Shown here piece by piece: positions 46,503-54,384 of a DNA stretch of 64,000 nt. Origin of the DNA: Lentzea waywayandensis (GTDB taxonomy: Bacteria > Actinomycetota > Actinomycetes > Mycobacteriales > Pseudonocardiaceae). Made by a program: the position numbers and the translations under genes. Position 1 is the stretch's first letter. Each line of letters starts with the position of its first letter. The stretch is from positions 124,001 through 188,000 of the forward strand of contig NZ_FOYL01000012.1 in NCBI RefSeq assembly GCF_900115955.1. Direction: 5' to 3'. The notes under the pieces are model-generated. The model worked only from the letters and a program-made list of their open reading frames with translations. It was not told the origin of the DNA and searched no databases.

Positions 46503-47492
46503 ATGAAACGTCTGCTCGTTCTCGTCGCCACCCTGCTGTTCGTCCCGACCTCGGTGGCCTCCGCCTCAACCGGGCCCTACGCCCCCGTGAACCAGCCCGG
46601 CCCGCGGCTCTCGGTGCCGGTCGCCGACCTCCAGGCCGCCGTCAGGTGCACGCCGTCGGCCTACGGTTCGCACCGGGAGGTCGCCCTCTTCGTACCGGGA
46701 ACGGGCGTCGGGCCGGACGAGGCGTTCTCCTGGAACTGGTTCCCGGCCCTCGACCGGATCGGCCACCCCTACTGCTCGGTCACCCTGCCCGGTGGTTCGG
46801 TCGGTGACGTGCAGGTATCGGCCGAGTACGTGGTGCATGCCATCAGGTACGCCCGTGCGATCAGCCGCGGCAAGATCGCCGTCATCGGCCACAGCCAGGG
46901 CGGTGTCAGTTCCCGGTTCGCGTTGCGCTTCTGGCCGGACACGCGGGCGATGGTGGCCGACCACGTCGGTCTCGCCGCGGTCAACCACGGCAGCGTCCAG
47001 AACGACGACCTGTACCCCCACGGCAACGGACCCGCCTTCGCCCTGCAGCTCAAGAGGACGGCCGAGTTCGTCGAGGCGACGAACTCGCGGCAGGAGACCT
47101 TCGCCGGCATCTCCTACACCTCCCTGTCCACCACCCACGACCAGTTCGTCACCCTGGCCGGCACGACGGACCTGCGCGGTCCCGCCGGCCGCGTCGCCAA
47201 CATCTCGCTGCAGGACGTCTGCCCGGACAACCCGAGCGACCACATCACCATCGGCACCAGTGACGCCCTCGCGTACGCCCTCACCGTGAACGCGATCACC
47301 CGCCGCGGTCCGGCGAACCCGGCGGAGATCCCCGCGTCGGTCTGCGCACAGGAGAACATGCCAGGGGTCGACCCGAGCACCGTCGGCGACGATCTGGCGG
47401 GGTTCCTCGAGACCGCTCTCGACGTCATCGCCGCGGCCCCGGTCACGCCCGCCGAACCCGCTCTGAAGCCGTACGTGTTCGCACGACGCTGA
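46503..47492 (+). CDS. Secreted lipase of the Candida antarctica lipase B-like family
   Basis: A 329-residue precursor. A Sec signal peptide (MKRLLVLVATLLFVPTSVAS, cleaved after ASA) precedes an alpha/beta hydrolase. The core reads VALFVPGTGVGPDEAFSWNW (oxyanion region), VSAEYVVHAIRYA, and the nucleophile elbow VIGHSQGGVSSRFALRFWPD (Ser near 147). This closely follows the CALB pattern LVPGTGTTG...TWSQGG. A lipid or ester substrate outside the cell is expected. The ATG at 46503 comes 6 nt after GGGGG. It is probably controlled by the MerR protein encoded 46 bp downstream. Confidence 0.88.
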   Translation: MKRLLVLVATLLFVPTSVASASTGPYAPVNQPGPRLSVPVADLQAAVRCTPSAYGSHREVALFVPGTGVGPDEAFSWNWFPALDRIGHPYCSVTLPGGSVGDVQVSAEYVVHAIRYARAISRGKIAVIGHSQGGVSSRFALRFWPDTRAMVADHVGLAAVNHGSVQNDDLYPHGNGPAFALQLKRTAEFVEATNSRQETFAGISYTSLSTTHDQFVTLAGTTDLRGPAGRVANISLQDVCPDNPSDHITIGTSDALAYALTVNAITRRGPANPAEIPASVCAQENMPGVDPSTVGDDLAGFLETALDVIAAAPVTPAEPALKPYVFARR

Positions 47493-47538
47493 AAGCCGGC
47501 CGAGTTAGGCTCGAAGTCCGTCCAACGACTCGGGGGCA

Positions 47539-47910
47539 GTGGTGCGCATCGGTGATCTGTCGGCGCGGACCGGGGCGAGCACCCGTGCCCTGCGGTACTA
47601 CGAGGAGCAGGGCCTGCTGACCAGCACCCGCAGCGCGGGAGGTCATCGCCGCTTCGCCGAGGAGGACGTCGACCGCGTGCGGTACCTGCAGCGGCTCTAC
47701 CTGGCGGGGCTGAGCAGCCAGACGATTCGCACGCTGCTCCCGTGGTGCTTGAGCACGCCCACCCGCGACAACACCGATGCCGCGTTCGTCCGCATGACCC
47801 AGGAACGGGAGAAGCTCGACGCCCACATCGCCGAGCTCTCCCGGACCCGTGACTCGCTCGACGAGCTGATCTCCGGCAACCGAGCCTTCCAGGCCTCAGC
47901 GACCTGGTGA
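47539..47910 (+). CDS. MerR family transcriptional regulator
   Basis: A 123-residue regulator. The N-terminal winged helix MVRIGDLSARTGASTRALRY, YEEQGLLTSTRSAGGHRRFA is classic MerR. It is followed by the dimerisation helix (about 78-110, REKLDAHIAELSRTRDSLDE). There is no metal-binding Cys loop, so an organic or stress signal is more likely. It starts at GTG 47539 or the GTG one codon later. It lies downstream of the lipase, whose promoter has a MerR-type dyad. Confidence 0.92.
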   Translation: MVRIGDLSARTGASTRALRYYEEQGLLTSTRSAGGHRRFAEEDVDRVRYLQRLYLAGLSSQTIRTLLPWCLSTPTRDNTDAAFVRMTQEREKLDAHIAELSRTRDSLDELISGNRAFQASATW

Positions 47911-48071
47911 CCACCGCGGCACGGCCGAGCCCGGGTCGACGCCGGAGAACGCCAGGCCGATGACGAACCCGGCGACCACCTCGAGTTGCCGGGCCCGGGC
48001 CAGCCCTCCCGGCCGCGTGCCCACGGCGCGGCCCAGGTCGGGGTGATCCGCAGCGCGTCCTCGTGGTCACC

Positions 48072-48204
48072 GGCCAGGCGTTCAGTGAACCGTTCAGCGA
48101 TGTGAAGTCCCAGCGCGGCAATACTTTCGCGGGTCCAGTGGAACGCGGGGGGAGATGGCTGCGGATGAGCCATGAGCCGGACCACGGGGTTCTGCCCCGG
48201 CTCG
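48072..48204 (+). repeat. Copy 1 of a 132-bp direct repeat (NRPS promoter and first codons)
   Basis: 133 bp matching 51215-51346 with two substitutions (one changing Gln to His at codon 3) and one extra G in a G-run. It includes the upstream region, the ribosome site and the first 13 codons of the NRPS gene at 51307 (MSHEPDHGVLPRL here). After 48204 the sequence no longer resembles an NRPS. Confidence 0.95.
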
Positions 48205-48510
48205 CGGCCGATCTGCTAGCAGCCAGTCGCGTTCCGCGCCGTCTTCCAGGTCGTCGAGGCGAGTGCGGTACTGCTGGACCGCCGCACGATCCTCACCGCG
48301 CACCACGACCTCGGCGCAGCCACTCGGAGCCGGATCTGGCTGCGGGGAGAGCTTGCCCGGCTGCCGCGATTTCAGCAGCGCGAACGTGACCATCAGTGCC
48401 TGGTCCGCGCCGCCCGTCAACGACTGGCCACACCGGCAATGCACTGCTGTTCCTGCGATTGTGGAACCGGAGCACCTCGCACGGCCGAGCGGGCAGACGA
48501 TGTCGTCCAC
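48205..48510 (-). pseudogene. Gene remnant encoding a Cys-rich (zinc-ribbon-like) N-terminus
   Basis: From a GTG at 48510 the minus strand reads about 100 coding-like residues: an N-terminal Cys cluster CPLGRARCSGSTIAGTAVHC then RCG, a Gly/Ala part, and a helical end (RAAVQQYRTRLDDLEDGAER, then DWLLADR). The frame then runs antisense through the repeat copy at 48072-48204, so the original C-terminus appears to be lost or replaced. The family is unknown. It could also be chance reading in GC-rich DNA. Confidence 0.3.
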
Positions 48511-48583
48511 CCGCCCGGATCAGGGCATCGACGGCCTCGCGTCGGTGCCCAAGATCACTAGGCCTGTTCGCGAGCGATCAGGC

Positions 48584-48973
48584 CTAGTGCATGGCTTCGC
48601 GGACCTTCGCGGTGTCCACGAACTGTTCGAATCGGACGATCAGTCCATCGCGGACGGTGAAGTGGTGCGCCACGCGAACGTCGATCGGCTTGCCGGTCGC
48701 TTTGTTGACGGCGGTGTACCTGGCGAGCGCGACGACGTTCTCTCCGTCCGCGACGAAGGTGTCGGGATGGACGGCCCAGTCGTCCCATTCCTGGGCGAGC
48801 TTCTCCATGACGTTGGAGGTGACGCCGTCTGGCGTGTGGTAGGTGCCGGCCAGTGGAAAGCCCGCCATCTCGGTCCACGCCACGTCCGGTGCGAGCGTGC
48901 TGCGCAGGGCGTACAGGTCCCGGGCCGCGGAGGCTGCGTACTGCCGGCGCACCACTTCGATCGGTGTGGTCAT
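48584..48973 (-). CDS. SnoaL-like (NTF2 superfamily) protein
   Basis: A 129-residue cone-fold protein: EVVRRQYAASAARDLYALRS, LAPDVAWTEMAGFPLAGTYH, and HHFTVRDGLIVRFEQFVDTA, the usual SnoaL/DUF4440-like pattern. Members act as small isomerases or cyclases, or are catalytically idle. It lies 1 bp downstream of the MBL gene and is the last of a three-gene operon. Confidence 0.85.
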   Translation of the reverse strand: MTTPIEVVRRQYAASAARDLYALRSTLAPDVAWTEMAGFPLAGTYHTPDGVTSNVMEKLAQEWDDWAVHPDTFVADGENVVALARYTAVNKATGKPIDVRVAHHFTVRDGLIVRFEQFVDTAKVREAMH

Positions 48974-48974
48974 G

Positions 48975-49760
48975 TCAGCCCCACGTCATTTCGCCCTTGG
49001 CGACCTTGGCGCCGATCGTCGCCGCGATCTGCATGCCGTGGTCGGGGTAGCGCTTGACGAGCGCGTCGGTCAGCGCGGCGCCGTCGGCGGCGTTGGCCAG
49101 TTCCTCTTCGAAACTGACGAGGTACTCGCGGGTCGCGGCGATGGCCGTGGCGTCGGCCGCCGTGTCAGGCAGGCGGTGGCCGGGCACGACCAGTTGCGGG
49201 TCGAGGGCGGCCATCTCGTCGAGCAGTGCGATCGAGGCGGCGCGCTCCTGCTGCGTGGGGGTGTCGGCGACCCAGACGTGCTCCTGCTGGAAGAGCAACA
49301 CTCCGCCGAGGACGGAACGGGACTCGGCGTGCCACAGGTAGCTCCGGTCGGGGCTGCCCTTGAGTTCGAAGCGCTCGCCTTCAAGCGTGAGGCCCTCGAG
49401 CGGCTCGATGTCGACCAGGCGGGTCGGCAGGTTGGCGCCGAGTGCGGCCCACGCCTTGAGCTTGCCCTCGTAGGAGTGCTTGATGTGCTTGATGGTCTGC
49501 GGGGTCGCGACGAACTTCGCGGCGGGGAACGCGTCGGCGACCACCTCGGCGCCGAAGTAGAAGTCAGGATCGCCGTGGCTGATGAACACGGTCGTCAGCG
49601 TCTTGCCTGAGTCCAGCACGGCGGCGACGAGCCGGTGCCCGTCAGCGAGCGTGAACCCGGCGTCGACGAGCAGTGCCTCGGTCGAGCCGGTGACGAGGGT
49701 GGCGGTCTTGTTCTTGCTGCCGACGGGGAAATCGAGGTCGAAAATGGCGAATGCCAGCAT
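48975..49760 (-). CDS. MBL-fold (Vmh-like) hydrolase
   Basis: A 261-residue metallo-beta-lactamase-fold protein. The usual HxHxDH zinc motif appears as TTVFISHGDPDFYFGAEVVA, so His is kept but the pattern is altered (HGDPDF), as in the Vmh/virulence-associated subgroup. Other family parts are LLVDAGFTLADGHRL, VWVADTPTQQER and VVPGHRLPD. Hydrolytic or regulatory roles are possible; the missing His residues leave zinc content uncertain. It lies between the dsbA-like and SnoaL-like genes with 12 bp and 1 bp gaps. Confidence 0.8.
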   Translation of the reverse strand: MLAFAIFDLDFPVGSKNKTATLVTGSTEALLVDAGFTLADGHRLVAAVLDSGKTLTTVFISHGDPDFYFGAEVVADAFPAAKFVATPQTIKHIKHSYEGKLKAWAALGANLPTRLVDIEPLEGLTLEGERFELKGSPDRSYLWHAESRSVLGGVLLFQQEHVWVADTPTQQERAASIALLDEMAALDPQLVVPGHRLPDTAADATAIAATREYLVSFEEELANAADGAALTDALVKRYPDHGMQIAATIGAKVAKGEMTWG

Positions 49761-49772
49761 GGTTCTGTCTCC

Positions 49773-50378
49773 TCAGACAAGGGTGACCAGGTGGTGCTCG
49801 ACCTGGTCGGCTGTGGCGTGCCCGCTGGCGAGCACGACGGTGTCGGTTCCGTTGACGGCCAGCAGCGTGGGAAAGCCGCTGACGCCGAGCCTGGCCGAGC
49901 GTTCGAAGTCCTTTTCGGCCGCCGCCTGTCCACTGTGGAACGCGGCGACCACGGCATCGGCGTCGAGCCGTGCCTCGGCGGCGATTGCCCGATAGGTTTC
50001 CGGGTCGGAGAGGCTCAGCCCGTCCACGTAGAAGGCGTTCTGCATCGCGGCGGCCAACTCGGCGGCCCGCGGGGGAGAGGCTTGCCGCAGCGCGGCCAGA
50101 CCGCGGGCCGCAGCCTCGGAGTCCATGACGAACGACCCCTCGGCGACGAGGTCCTGGTAGGCGTCGCCGAAGTGAGCCCCGGTCAGCTCGCTGATCTGGG
50201 CGTTCGCGCCCTGGACGTAGCCGAACTTGCGGATCGGCACCCGTCGCGACCCGGTGAACAGGCCACCGGAGACGACCTCGACCGGGAGGCCGGGGTGGCG
50301 GGCCGTGATGGTCCGCATCGTGCTGGAGAAGCCGTGTGACCAGCCACAATAAGCATCGAAGACGTAGACGAGCTGCAC
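49773..50378 (-). CDS. DsbA family thiol oxidoreductase-like protein
   Basis: A 201-residue thioredoxin-fold protein with a DsbA-type helical insertion. The active site reads VYVFDAYCGWSHGFSS: C-G-W-S instead of CxxC, so only the first Cys remains, as in FrnE/2-hydroxychromene-isomerase-like members. The cis-Pro loop is GVSGFPTLLAVNG. No signal peptide, so cytoplasmic. It may act as a glutathione- or mycothiol-dependent isomerase or peroxidase. It is the first gene of the DsbA-MBL-SnoaL operon; a perfect 18-bp palindrome lies 58 bp upstream. Confidence 0.85.
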   Translation of the reverse strand: MQLVYVFDAYCGWSHGFSSTMRTITARHPGLPVEVVSGGLFTGSRRVPIRKFGYVQGANAQISELTGAHFGDAYQDLVAEGSFVMDSEAAARGLAALRQASPPRAAELAAAMQNAFYVDGLSLSDPETYRAIAAEARLDADAVVAAFHSGQAAAEKDFERSARLGVSGFPTLLAVNGTDTVVLASGHATADQVEHHLVTLV

Positions 50379-50435
50379 GGGAACCTCGGGTCGTGGGGGC
50401 GCTCGCCGGGTGCGAGCGGCTCACCCACTACAAAG

Positions 50436-50453
50436 TATCTGACTAGTCAGATA
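50436..50453. promoter_or_regulatory. Probable MarR operator TATCTGACTAGTCAGATA
   Basis: A perfect 18-bp palindrome in an AT-rich patch between the marR stop (50480) and the dsbA-like start (50378). It is well placed to control the downstream operon. Confidence 0.75.
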
Positions 50454-50479
50454 TTTCCGGCTATGACCTACGTCATGAT

Positions 50480-50965
50480 TCAACGCAGCTGCGGCAGCGC
50501 GTCCCGCGCCGCGTGGCTGAGAATCCGCAGGTCTTCGGCGAAGCGCTCGCGGTGCTCTGCCGGCAGGGGGTCGAGGAAGTACCGCGTGATGTTCTCCACG
50601 TGCACCCGCGCGGCCGCGACGAGAGTGTCCGCACCCGCCGGTGTCAGTCGCACCAGCCGCCCGCGCTTGTCGCTGGGGTGCGCGGTCCGCACCACCAGTC
50701 CCGCCGCTTCCAGCCTGTCGATCAACCGAGTCGCCCCGCCCGTGGTGAGCACCTGCTCCTGGCTGATGGCCCGCATGGACATGCCGGGGTCGCCGGCCCT
50801 GCCGAGGATCAGCAGCACCTCGAAGTCCAGGTGGCTGATCCCGCACTCCTGTTCCAGCGCACGGCCGAGCAGGTACTCCAGCCGGTTCGCCGCACCCTGC
50901 AGCCGACCGAACGCCAGCACCAACGAGTTGGTCGCCGCTTCCTCAGGTGTTGAGATCCCGGCCAC
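50480..50965 (-). CDS. MarR family transcriptional regulator
   Basis: A 161-residue repressor with an N-terminal helix (FGRLQGAANRLEYLLGRALE), winged helix (SMRAISQEQVLTTGGATRLI, DRLEAAGLVVRTAHPSDKRG) and a C-terminal dimer helix. It is co-directional with, and upstream of, the DsbA-MBL-SnoaL genes, separated by 101 bp that contain an 18-bp palindrome. Control of that operon is the simplest reading; the signal is unknown. Confidence 0.92.
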   Translation of the reverse strand: MAGISTPEEAATNSLVLAFGRLQGAANRLEYLLGRALEQECGISHLDFEVLLILGRAGDPGMSMRAISQEQVLTTGGATRLIDRLEAAGLVVRTAHPSDKRGRLVRLTPAGADTLVAAARVHVENITRYFLDPLPAEHRERFAEDLRILSHAARDALPQLR

Positions 50966-51214
50966 GGCACCAGCCCCCGTTCATCGAGTGAAGATCGTGA
51001 CGGCCTGCTGGGCCGGCCACCGTTCGGCGTCGTCCCCTGTCCAGCCGCGCTCCTCGACCAGTGTGCGCTATGCGGTGAAAGCCGAAGCAGGCCCACGGTG
51101 TTTCGGCCGCCAGTCCTGTTTCTCGTCTGCCAACGCCGGGGTGACACGCTCAGGCTTCGACCTCTTCCGGCCAACGCTTCCTCCCGCGTCTTCCTCACCT
51201 GGAGTTGACGCGCG
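50966..51214 (-). other. Degenerate region upstream of the NRPS cluster
   Basis: No intact gene. One minus-strand frame has coding character (VTPALADEKQDWRPKHRGPA, then after a TAG stop LVEERGWTGDDAERWPAQQA up to a TGA), suggesting a gene broken by a nonsense codon. The family is not recognised. The right end passes into repeat copy 2. Confidence 0.35.
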
Positions 51215-51346
51215 GGCCAGGCGTTCAGTGAACCGTTCAGCGATGTGAAGTCCAAGCGCGGCAATACTTTCGCGGGTCCAGTGGAACGCGGGGGAGATGG
51301 CTGCGGATGAGCCAGGAGCCGGACCACGGGGTTCTGCCCCGGCTCG
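51215..51346 (+). repeat. Copy 2 of the 132-bp direct repeat (intact NRPS 5' end)
   Basis: It matches 48072-48204 with three differences. It contains a direct-repeat motif at 51223-51245, an AT-richer patch (AATACTTT near 51263), GGGGGAG, and the ATG at 51307. It is the functional copy because the NRPS reading frame continues through it. Confidence 0.95.
51223..51245 (+). promoter_or_regulatory. Cluster motif GTTCAGTG-N4-GTTCAGCGATG (copies also at 48080 and 60141)
   Basis: Two heptamer-like repeats (GTTCAGT, GTTCAGC) spaced 12 bp start to start, 61 bp before the first NRPS start. The same motif with a different N4 occurs at 60141-60163 ahead of the third NRPS gene. Spaced direct repeats are how SARP activators bind DNA; that link is inference. 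Confidence 0.5.
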
Positions 51347-54300
51347 ACGAGTACTTTCTCGAACAGGTCCGGTTGCGACCGGACGCCGTGGCCGTGGTCG
51401 GTGACGGCACGGTGCTCAGCTACCGGGAGCTCGCCAGGCGGGCTGTCGCTGTCGCCGGTGGGCTGGCCAGGCTGGGTGTGCGGCGCGAGACGTTGGTCGG
51501 CATGTCGTTCGACCGCGGCGTGGACGCCGTTGTGGCCACCGTGGGGATCATGCTGGCCGGCGGCGCGTACGTGCCGGTGAACCCGGCGTTCCCGCGGCGG
51601 CGCATCACCGAGCTGATCACCAGCAGCGGGACCGGACTCGTGGTGTGTGCCGCGGACGCGGTCGCGCCGGTGACGGCGGCCGCGCCGGACGGCGTGGAGG
51701 TGCTGGAGCTGGCGCAGGTGTCGGCGTGGGGGCGGGACACCGACCTGGACACCTTCGCCGTGCCCGCGCCGTTGCCGGAGCACCGCTCGCCGCTCGCGCA
51801 CGTGTTGTTCACGTCCGGCAGCACCGGCGAGCCCAAGGGGGTCATGGTCGAGCACGCCGGGATCTGCCGGATGGCCAGGGAACCCGACCACCTCCGGTTC
51901 TCGCCGAGTGACCACGTGCTGCACGCGCACCCGCTCGAGTTCGACGCCGCCACGCTCGAGATCTGGAGCGCGCTGCTCAACGGCGCGCGGCTGTGCGTCG
52001 TGGAGACCACGACGATGGTCGTGCCGGACCGGTTGGCCGCGTGCCTCCGCGAGTACGGGATCACGTTCGCCTGGGTCACCGCGCCGCTGTTCAACCAGCT
52101 GGTGGACGAGGATCCGGCCATCTTCGCGCCGCTGACCAAGGTGTTCACCGGCGGTGACGTGGTGTCTGCCCGGCACATTGAGGCGGTGCGGGCACAGTGC
52201 CCGCACCTGGCCGTCCACAACGGATACGGCCCGACCGAGAACACCGTGTTCACCACGTTGTTCCGGATCGACGAACCGGTGCAGGGGCCGGTCCCGATCG
52301 GCCGGCCGATCCGGGACACCACGGTGCTGGTCCTCGACGAGAACCGCCGGCCGGTGCCGGCAGGGGTCGTCGGTGAGCTGTACACGGGAGGCCTCGGCGT
52401 GGCCCGCGGCTACCTGAACAACCCGGAGCTCACCCGGGAACGCTTCGTCGACATCGGCGGTGAGCCGCACTACCGCACCGGTGACTTCGTCCATCAGGAC
52501 GCCGACGGGCTGTTGCACTTCCACGGGCGAGCCGATGGACAGGTCAAGGTGCGCGGTCACCGGGTCGAGACCGCCGAGGTGACCGCCGCGTTGCTGGCCG
52601 TGCCGGGCGTGCTCGACGCGCACGTCCGGGTGGCCGGGGATGCCGTGCAGGACAAGCGACTCGTGGGCTACCTGGTCGCTCCGGAGATCGGCGAGACCGA
52701 GGTCCGGGCCGCGCTCGCCGACGTCCTGCCCGGCTACCTGCTGCCGGACCAGTTCGTCTGGCTCGACCGGCTTCCTCTGAACGCCAACGGAAAGGTGGAC
52801 GGCCCGGCGCTGCCTGCGGCCGGGGCGCGACCGGCGCGGCGGCACACCGCCGAGCAGCACGGGCTGGCCGAGCTGTGGTCCGAGGTGCTCGACCTCGCCG
52901 CGGACACGATCGGGCAGGACGACGCGTTTCTCGAGATCGGCGGCAACTCGATCAAGCTGGGTGCGCTGCTGGGCCGGATCGACCGCCGGCTCGGCGTGCG
53001 GCTGCCGTTCGGCGACGCCCTCCAGGCGCGGACCCTCGCCGGGATGACCGCGGCCCTGGCCTCGGCCGCGCCCGGCCGGATCGGGCCGATTCCTCGCCGG
53101 AGTCCGGCCACGCCGGTCGATCTGCATCCCCGCCAGGTCGGGCTCTACCTGCGCTGGCAGGCCGACCCGCAGTCGCTGGTCTACAACGTCCCTGTCCGGT
53201 TGCGGATCTCGGGAGCCGTTGAGCCGCAACGGATGCGTGCGGCGTTGGGCAGGTTGCTGGACCGCCATGACGCGCTGCGGATGAGGTTCGTGCCCGGCGC
53301 GAGCGGCGTCCGGCAGATCCCGGACGACGGCCTCGCCCCGGAGTTCGACCACCTCGACGCCCCGGAGGAGGACGTGCTCGCCCGGTTCGTCCGGCCGTTC
53401 CGCGCGGACCACCCACCTCTGCTGCGCGCTCTGCTCGTCCGCACCGGACGCGAGACCGCCGAGCTGTACCTGGACGCGCATCACATCGTCCTCGACGGGG
53501 TCTCCCTCCGGGTGCTCGTCGACGAGCTGCTCGATCTGTACGCGGGGATCGAACCGGCACAGCCCGCCACCACCTACGCCGCTGCCGCGCAGTGGTGCCA
53601 CGACCGGCCCGTCGACCCCGCCGACGAGGCCTACTGGCTGTCCGAACTGGACGGTGCGCCATCGGGGCTCGCCCTGCCGGCCGACCACCCCCGCGGGGCC
53701 CGGCGGGCGGTGCGGGGCGGGCTCGTCCGGCGCGAGCTCGACACCGCCACCCTGGTCCGCCTCGAGCAGGCCGCCCGGCGTGCGGGCACGACCGCGTTCA
53801 CGATCACCCTGGCCGCCTACGCCGCGACGCTGGCGAGGGTGTCCGGGCAGCGGGACATCGTGATCGGCACCCCGGCGAGCGGGCGCGGTGCGCACCCGGA
53901 GCTCGAGTCGGTGGTGGGCATGTTCGTGAACATGCTCTGCCTGCGCGCCCGGATGGCCGGGCGGAGCAGTCTCGGCGGGCTGGCCAGACGGCTCGACGAG
54001 GGGCGTCGCGACGCGCTGACCCACCAGGACTGTCCGTTCGAGCACCTGGTCAAGCGGCTCGGCGTGGTCCTGGACCCGGCCCGCAACCCGTTGTTCGACG
54101 CCGTGTTCGCCTACCAGGACATCGACTTCTACGAGTTCGACAAGCACGGGCTGCGCGTTTCCGCGGAACTGGTCAACCCGGGCACCACGCGGTTCGACCT
54201 GAACCTGCAGCTGTACCGCCGCCCCGACCGGATCGTGCTCGAGCTGGAGTACGCCGCCGAGCTGTTCCGCCGGGACACCGCGGAGAACGTGGTCAGCGAG

Positions 54301-54384
54301 TACCTCGCGACCCTGTCCGAGCTGATCGAGAACCCAGCCACACCCGTGTTCAGCGAACCGTTCCGGAGGTCACCGTCCAGATGA
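51307..54384 (+). CDS. Nonribosomal peptide synthetase, A-T-C
   Basis: 1025 residues. The adenylation domain comes first (about 20-490: A3 LFTSGSTGEPKGV at 166, A5 HNGYGPTENTVF near 304, A8 near 408, A10 NANGKVDG). A carrier domain (FLEIGGNSIKLGAL, Ser near 546) and a condensation domain (about 600-1015, active HHIVLDG near 725, late motif VVGMFVNMLCLRAR) follow. By eye the substrate-pocket residues read D-A-L-V-F-G-G-V-F, a hydrophobic-type code I cannot assign to one amino acid. With no C in front of A it looks like a starter module; the C-terminal C would join its residue to the Asp-like module encoded downstream. Its stop overlaps the methyltransferase start (ATGA). Confidence 0.93.
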   Translation: MSQEPDHGVLPRLDEYFLEQVRLRPDAVAVVGDGTVLSYRELARRAVAVAGGLARLGVRRETLVGMSFDRGVDAVVATVGIMLAGGAYVPVNPAFPRRRITELITSSGTGLVVCAADAVAPVTAAAPDGVEVLELAQVSAWGRDTDLDTFAVPAPLPEHRSPLAHVLFTSGSTGEPKGVMVEHAGICRMAREPDHLRFSPSDHVLHAHPLEFDAATLEIWSALLNGARLCVVETTTMVVPDRLAACLREYGITFAWVTAPLFNQLVDEDPAIFAPLTKVFTGGDVVSARHIEAVRAQCPHLAVHNGYGPTENTVFTTLFRIDEPVQGPVPIGRPIRDTTVLVLDENRRPVPAGVVGELYTGGLGVARGYLNNPELTRERFVDIGGEPHYRTGDFVHQDADGLLHFHGRADGQVKVRGHRVETAEVTAALLAVPGVLDAHVRVAGDAVQDKRLVGYLVAPEIGETEVRAALADVLPGYLLPDQFVWLDRLPLNANGKVDGPALPAAGARPARRHTAEQHGLAELWSEVLDLAADTIGQDDAFLEIGGNSIKLGALLGRIDRRLGVRLPFGDALQARTLAGMTAALASAAPGRIGPIPRRSPATPVDLHPRQVGLYLRWQADPQSLVYNVPVRLRISGAVEPQRMRAALGRLLDRHDALRMRFVPGASGVRQIPDDGLAPEFDHLDAPEEDVLARFVRPFRADHPPLLRALLVRTGRETAELYLDAHHIVLDGVSLRVLVDELLDLYAGIEPAQPATTYAAAAQWCHDRPVDPADEAYWLSELDGAPSGLALPADHPRGARRAVRGGLVRRELDTATLVRLEQAARRAGTTAFTITLAAYAATLARVSGQRDIVIGTPASGRGAHPELESVVGMFVNMLCLRARMAGRSSLGGLARRLDEGRRDALTHQDCPFEHLVKRLGVVLDPARNPLFDAVFAYQDIDFYEFDKHGLRVSAELVNPGTTRFDLNLQLYRRPDRIVLELEYAAELFRRDTAENVVSEYLATLSELIENPATPVFSEPFRRSPSR

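Larger units (their letters stand above)
47911..48583. other. 673-bp decayed region without an intact gene
   Basis: Between the merR gene and the SnoaL-like gene. It holds a near-perfect copy of the first NRPS gene's 5' end (48072-48204) and a minus-strand gene remnant (48205-48510). Before 48072 a minus-strand frame with scattered coding character (LEVVAGFVIGLAFSGVDPGS) is broken by a frameshift. Confidence 0.6.

Noticed and set aside
47697..48185. Minus-strand frame overlapping merR and repeat copy 1 (WTRESIAALGLHIAERFTERLA-type reading)
   Set aside because: The reading in the repeat is kept only because both copies are nearly identical. Its flanks differ, codon use is poor in GC at third positions, and a G insertion breaks the frame between copies.
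48205..51214. Insertion sequence or composite transposon between the two 132-bp repeats
   Set aside because: There is no transposase, no terminal inverted repeats and no target duplication; the repeats hold NRPS 5' sequence rather than element ends.
51245..51310. Possible leader peptide ending in an ATGA overlap with the NRPS start
   Set aside because: A short frame (from GTG near 51245) does stop at the NRPS ATG, but it has no ribosome site and the extra G destroys it in copy 1.
50809..54147. Very long open frame antisense to the first NRPS gene
   Set aside because: It is the GC-rich shadow of the NRPS coding strand; it has no domain content and the plus strand shows clear A, T and C motifs.
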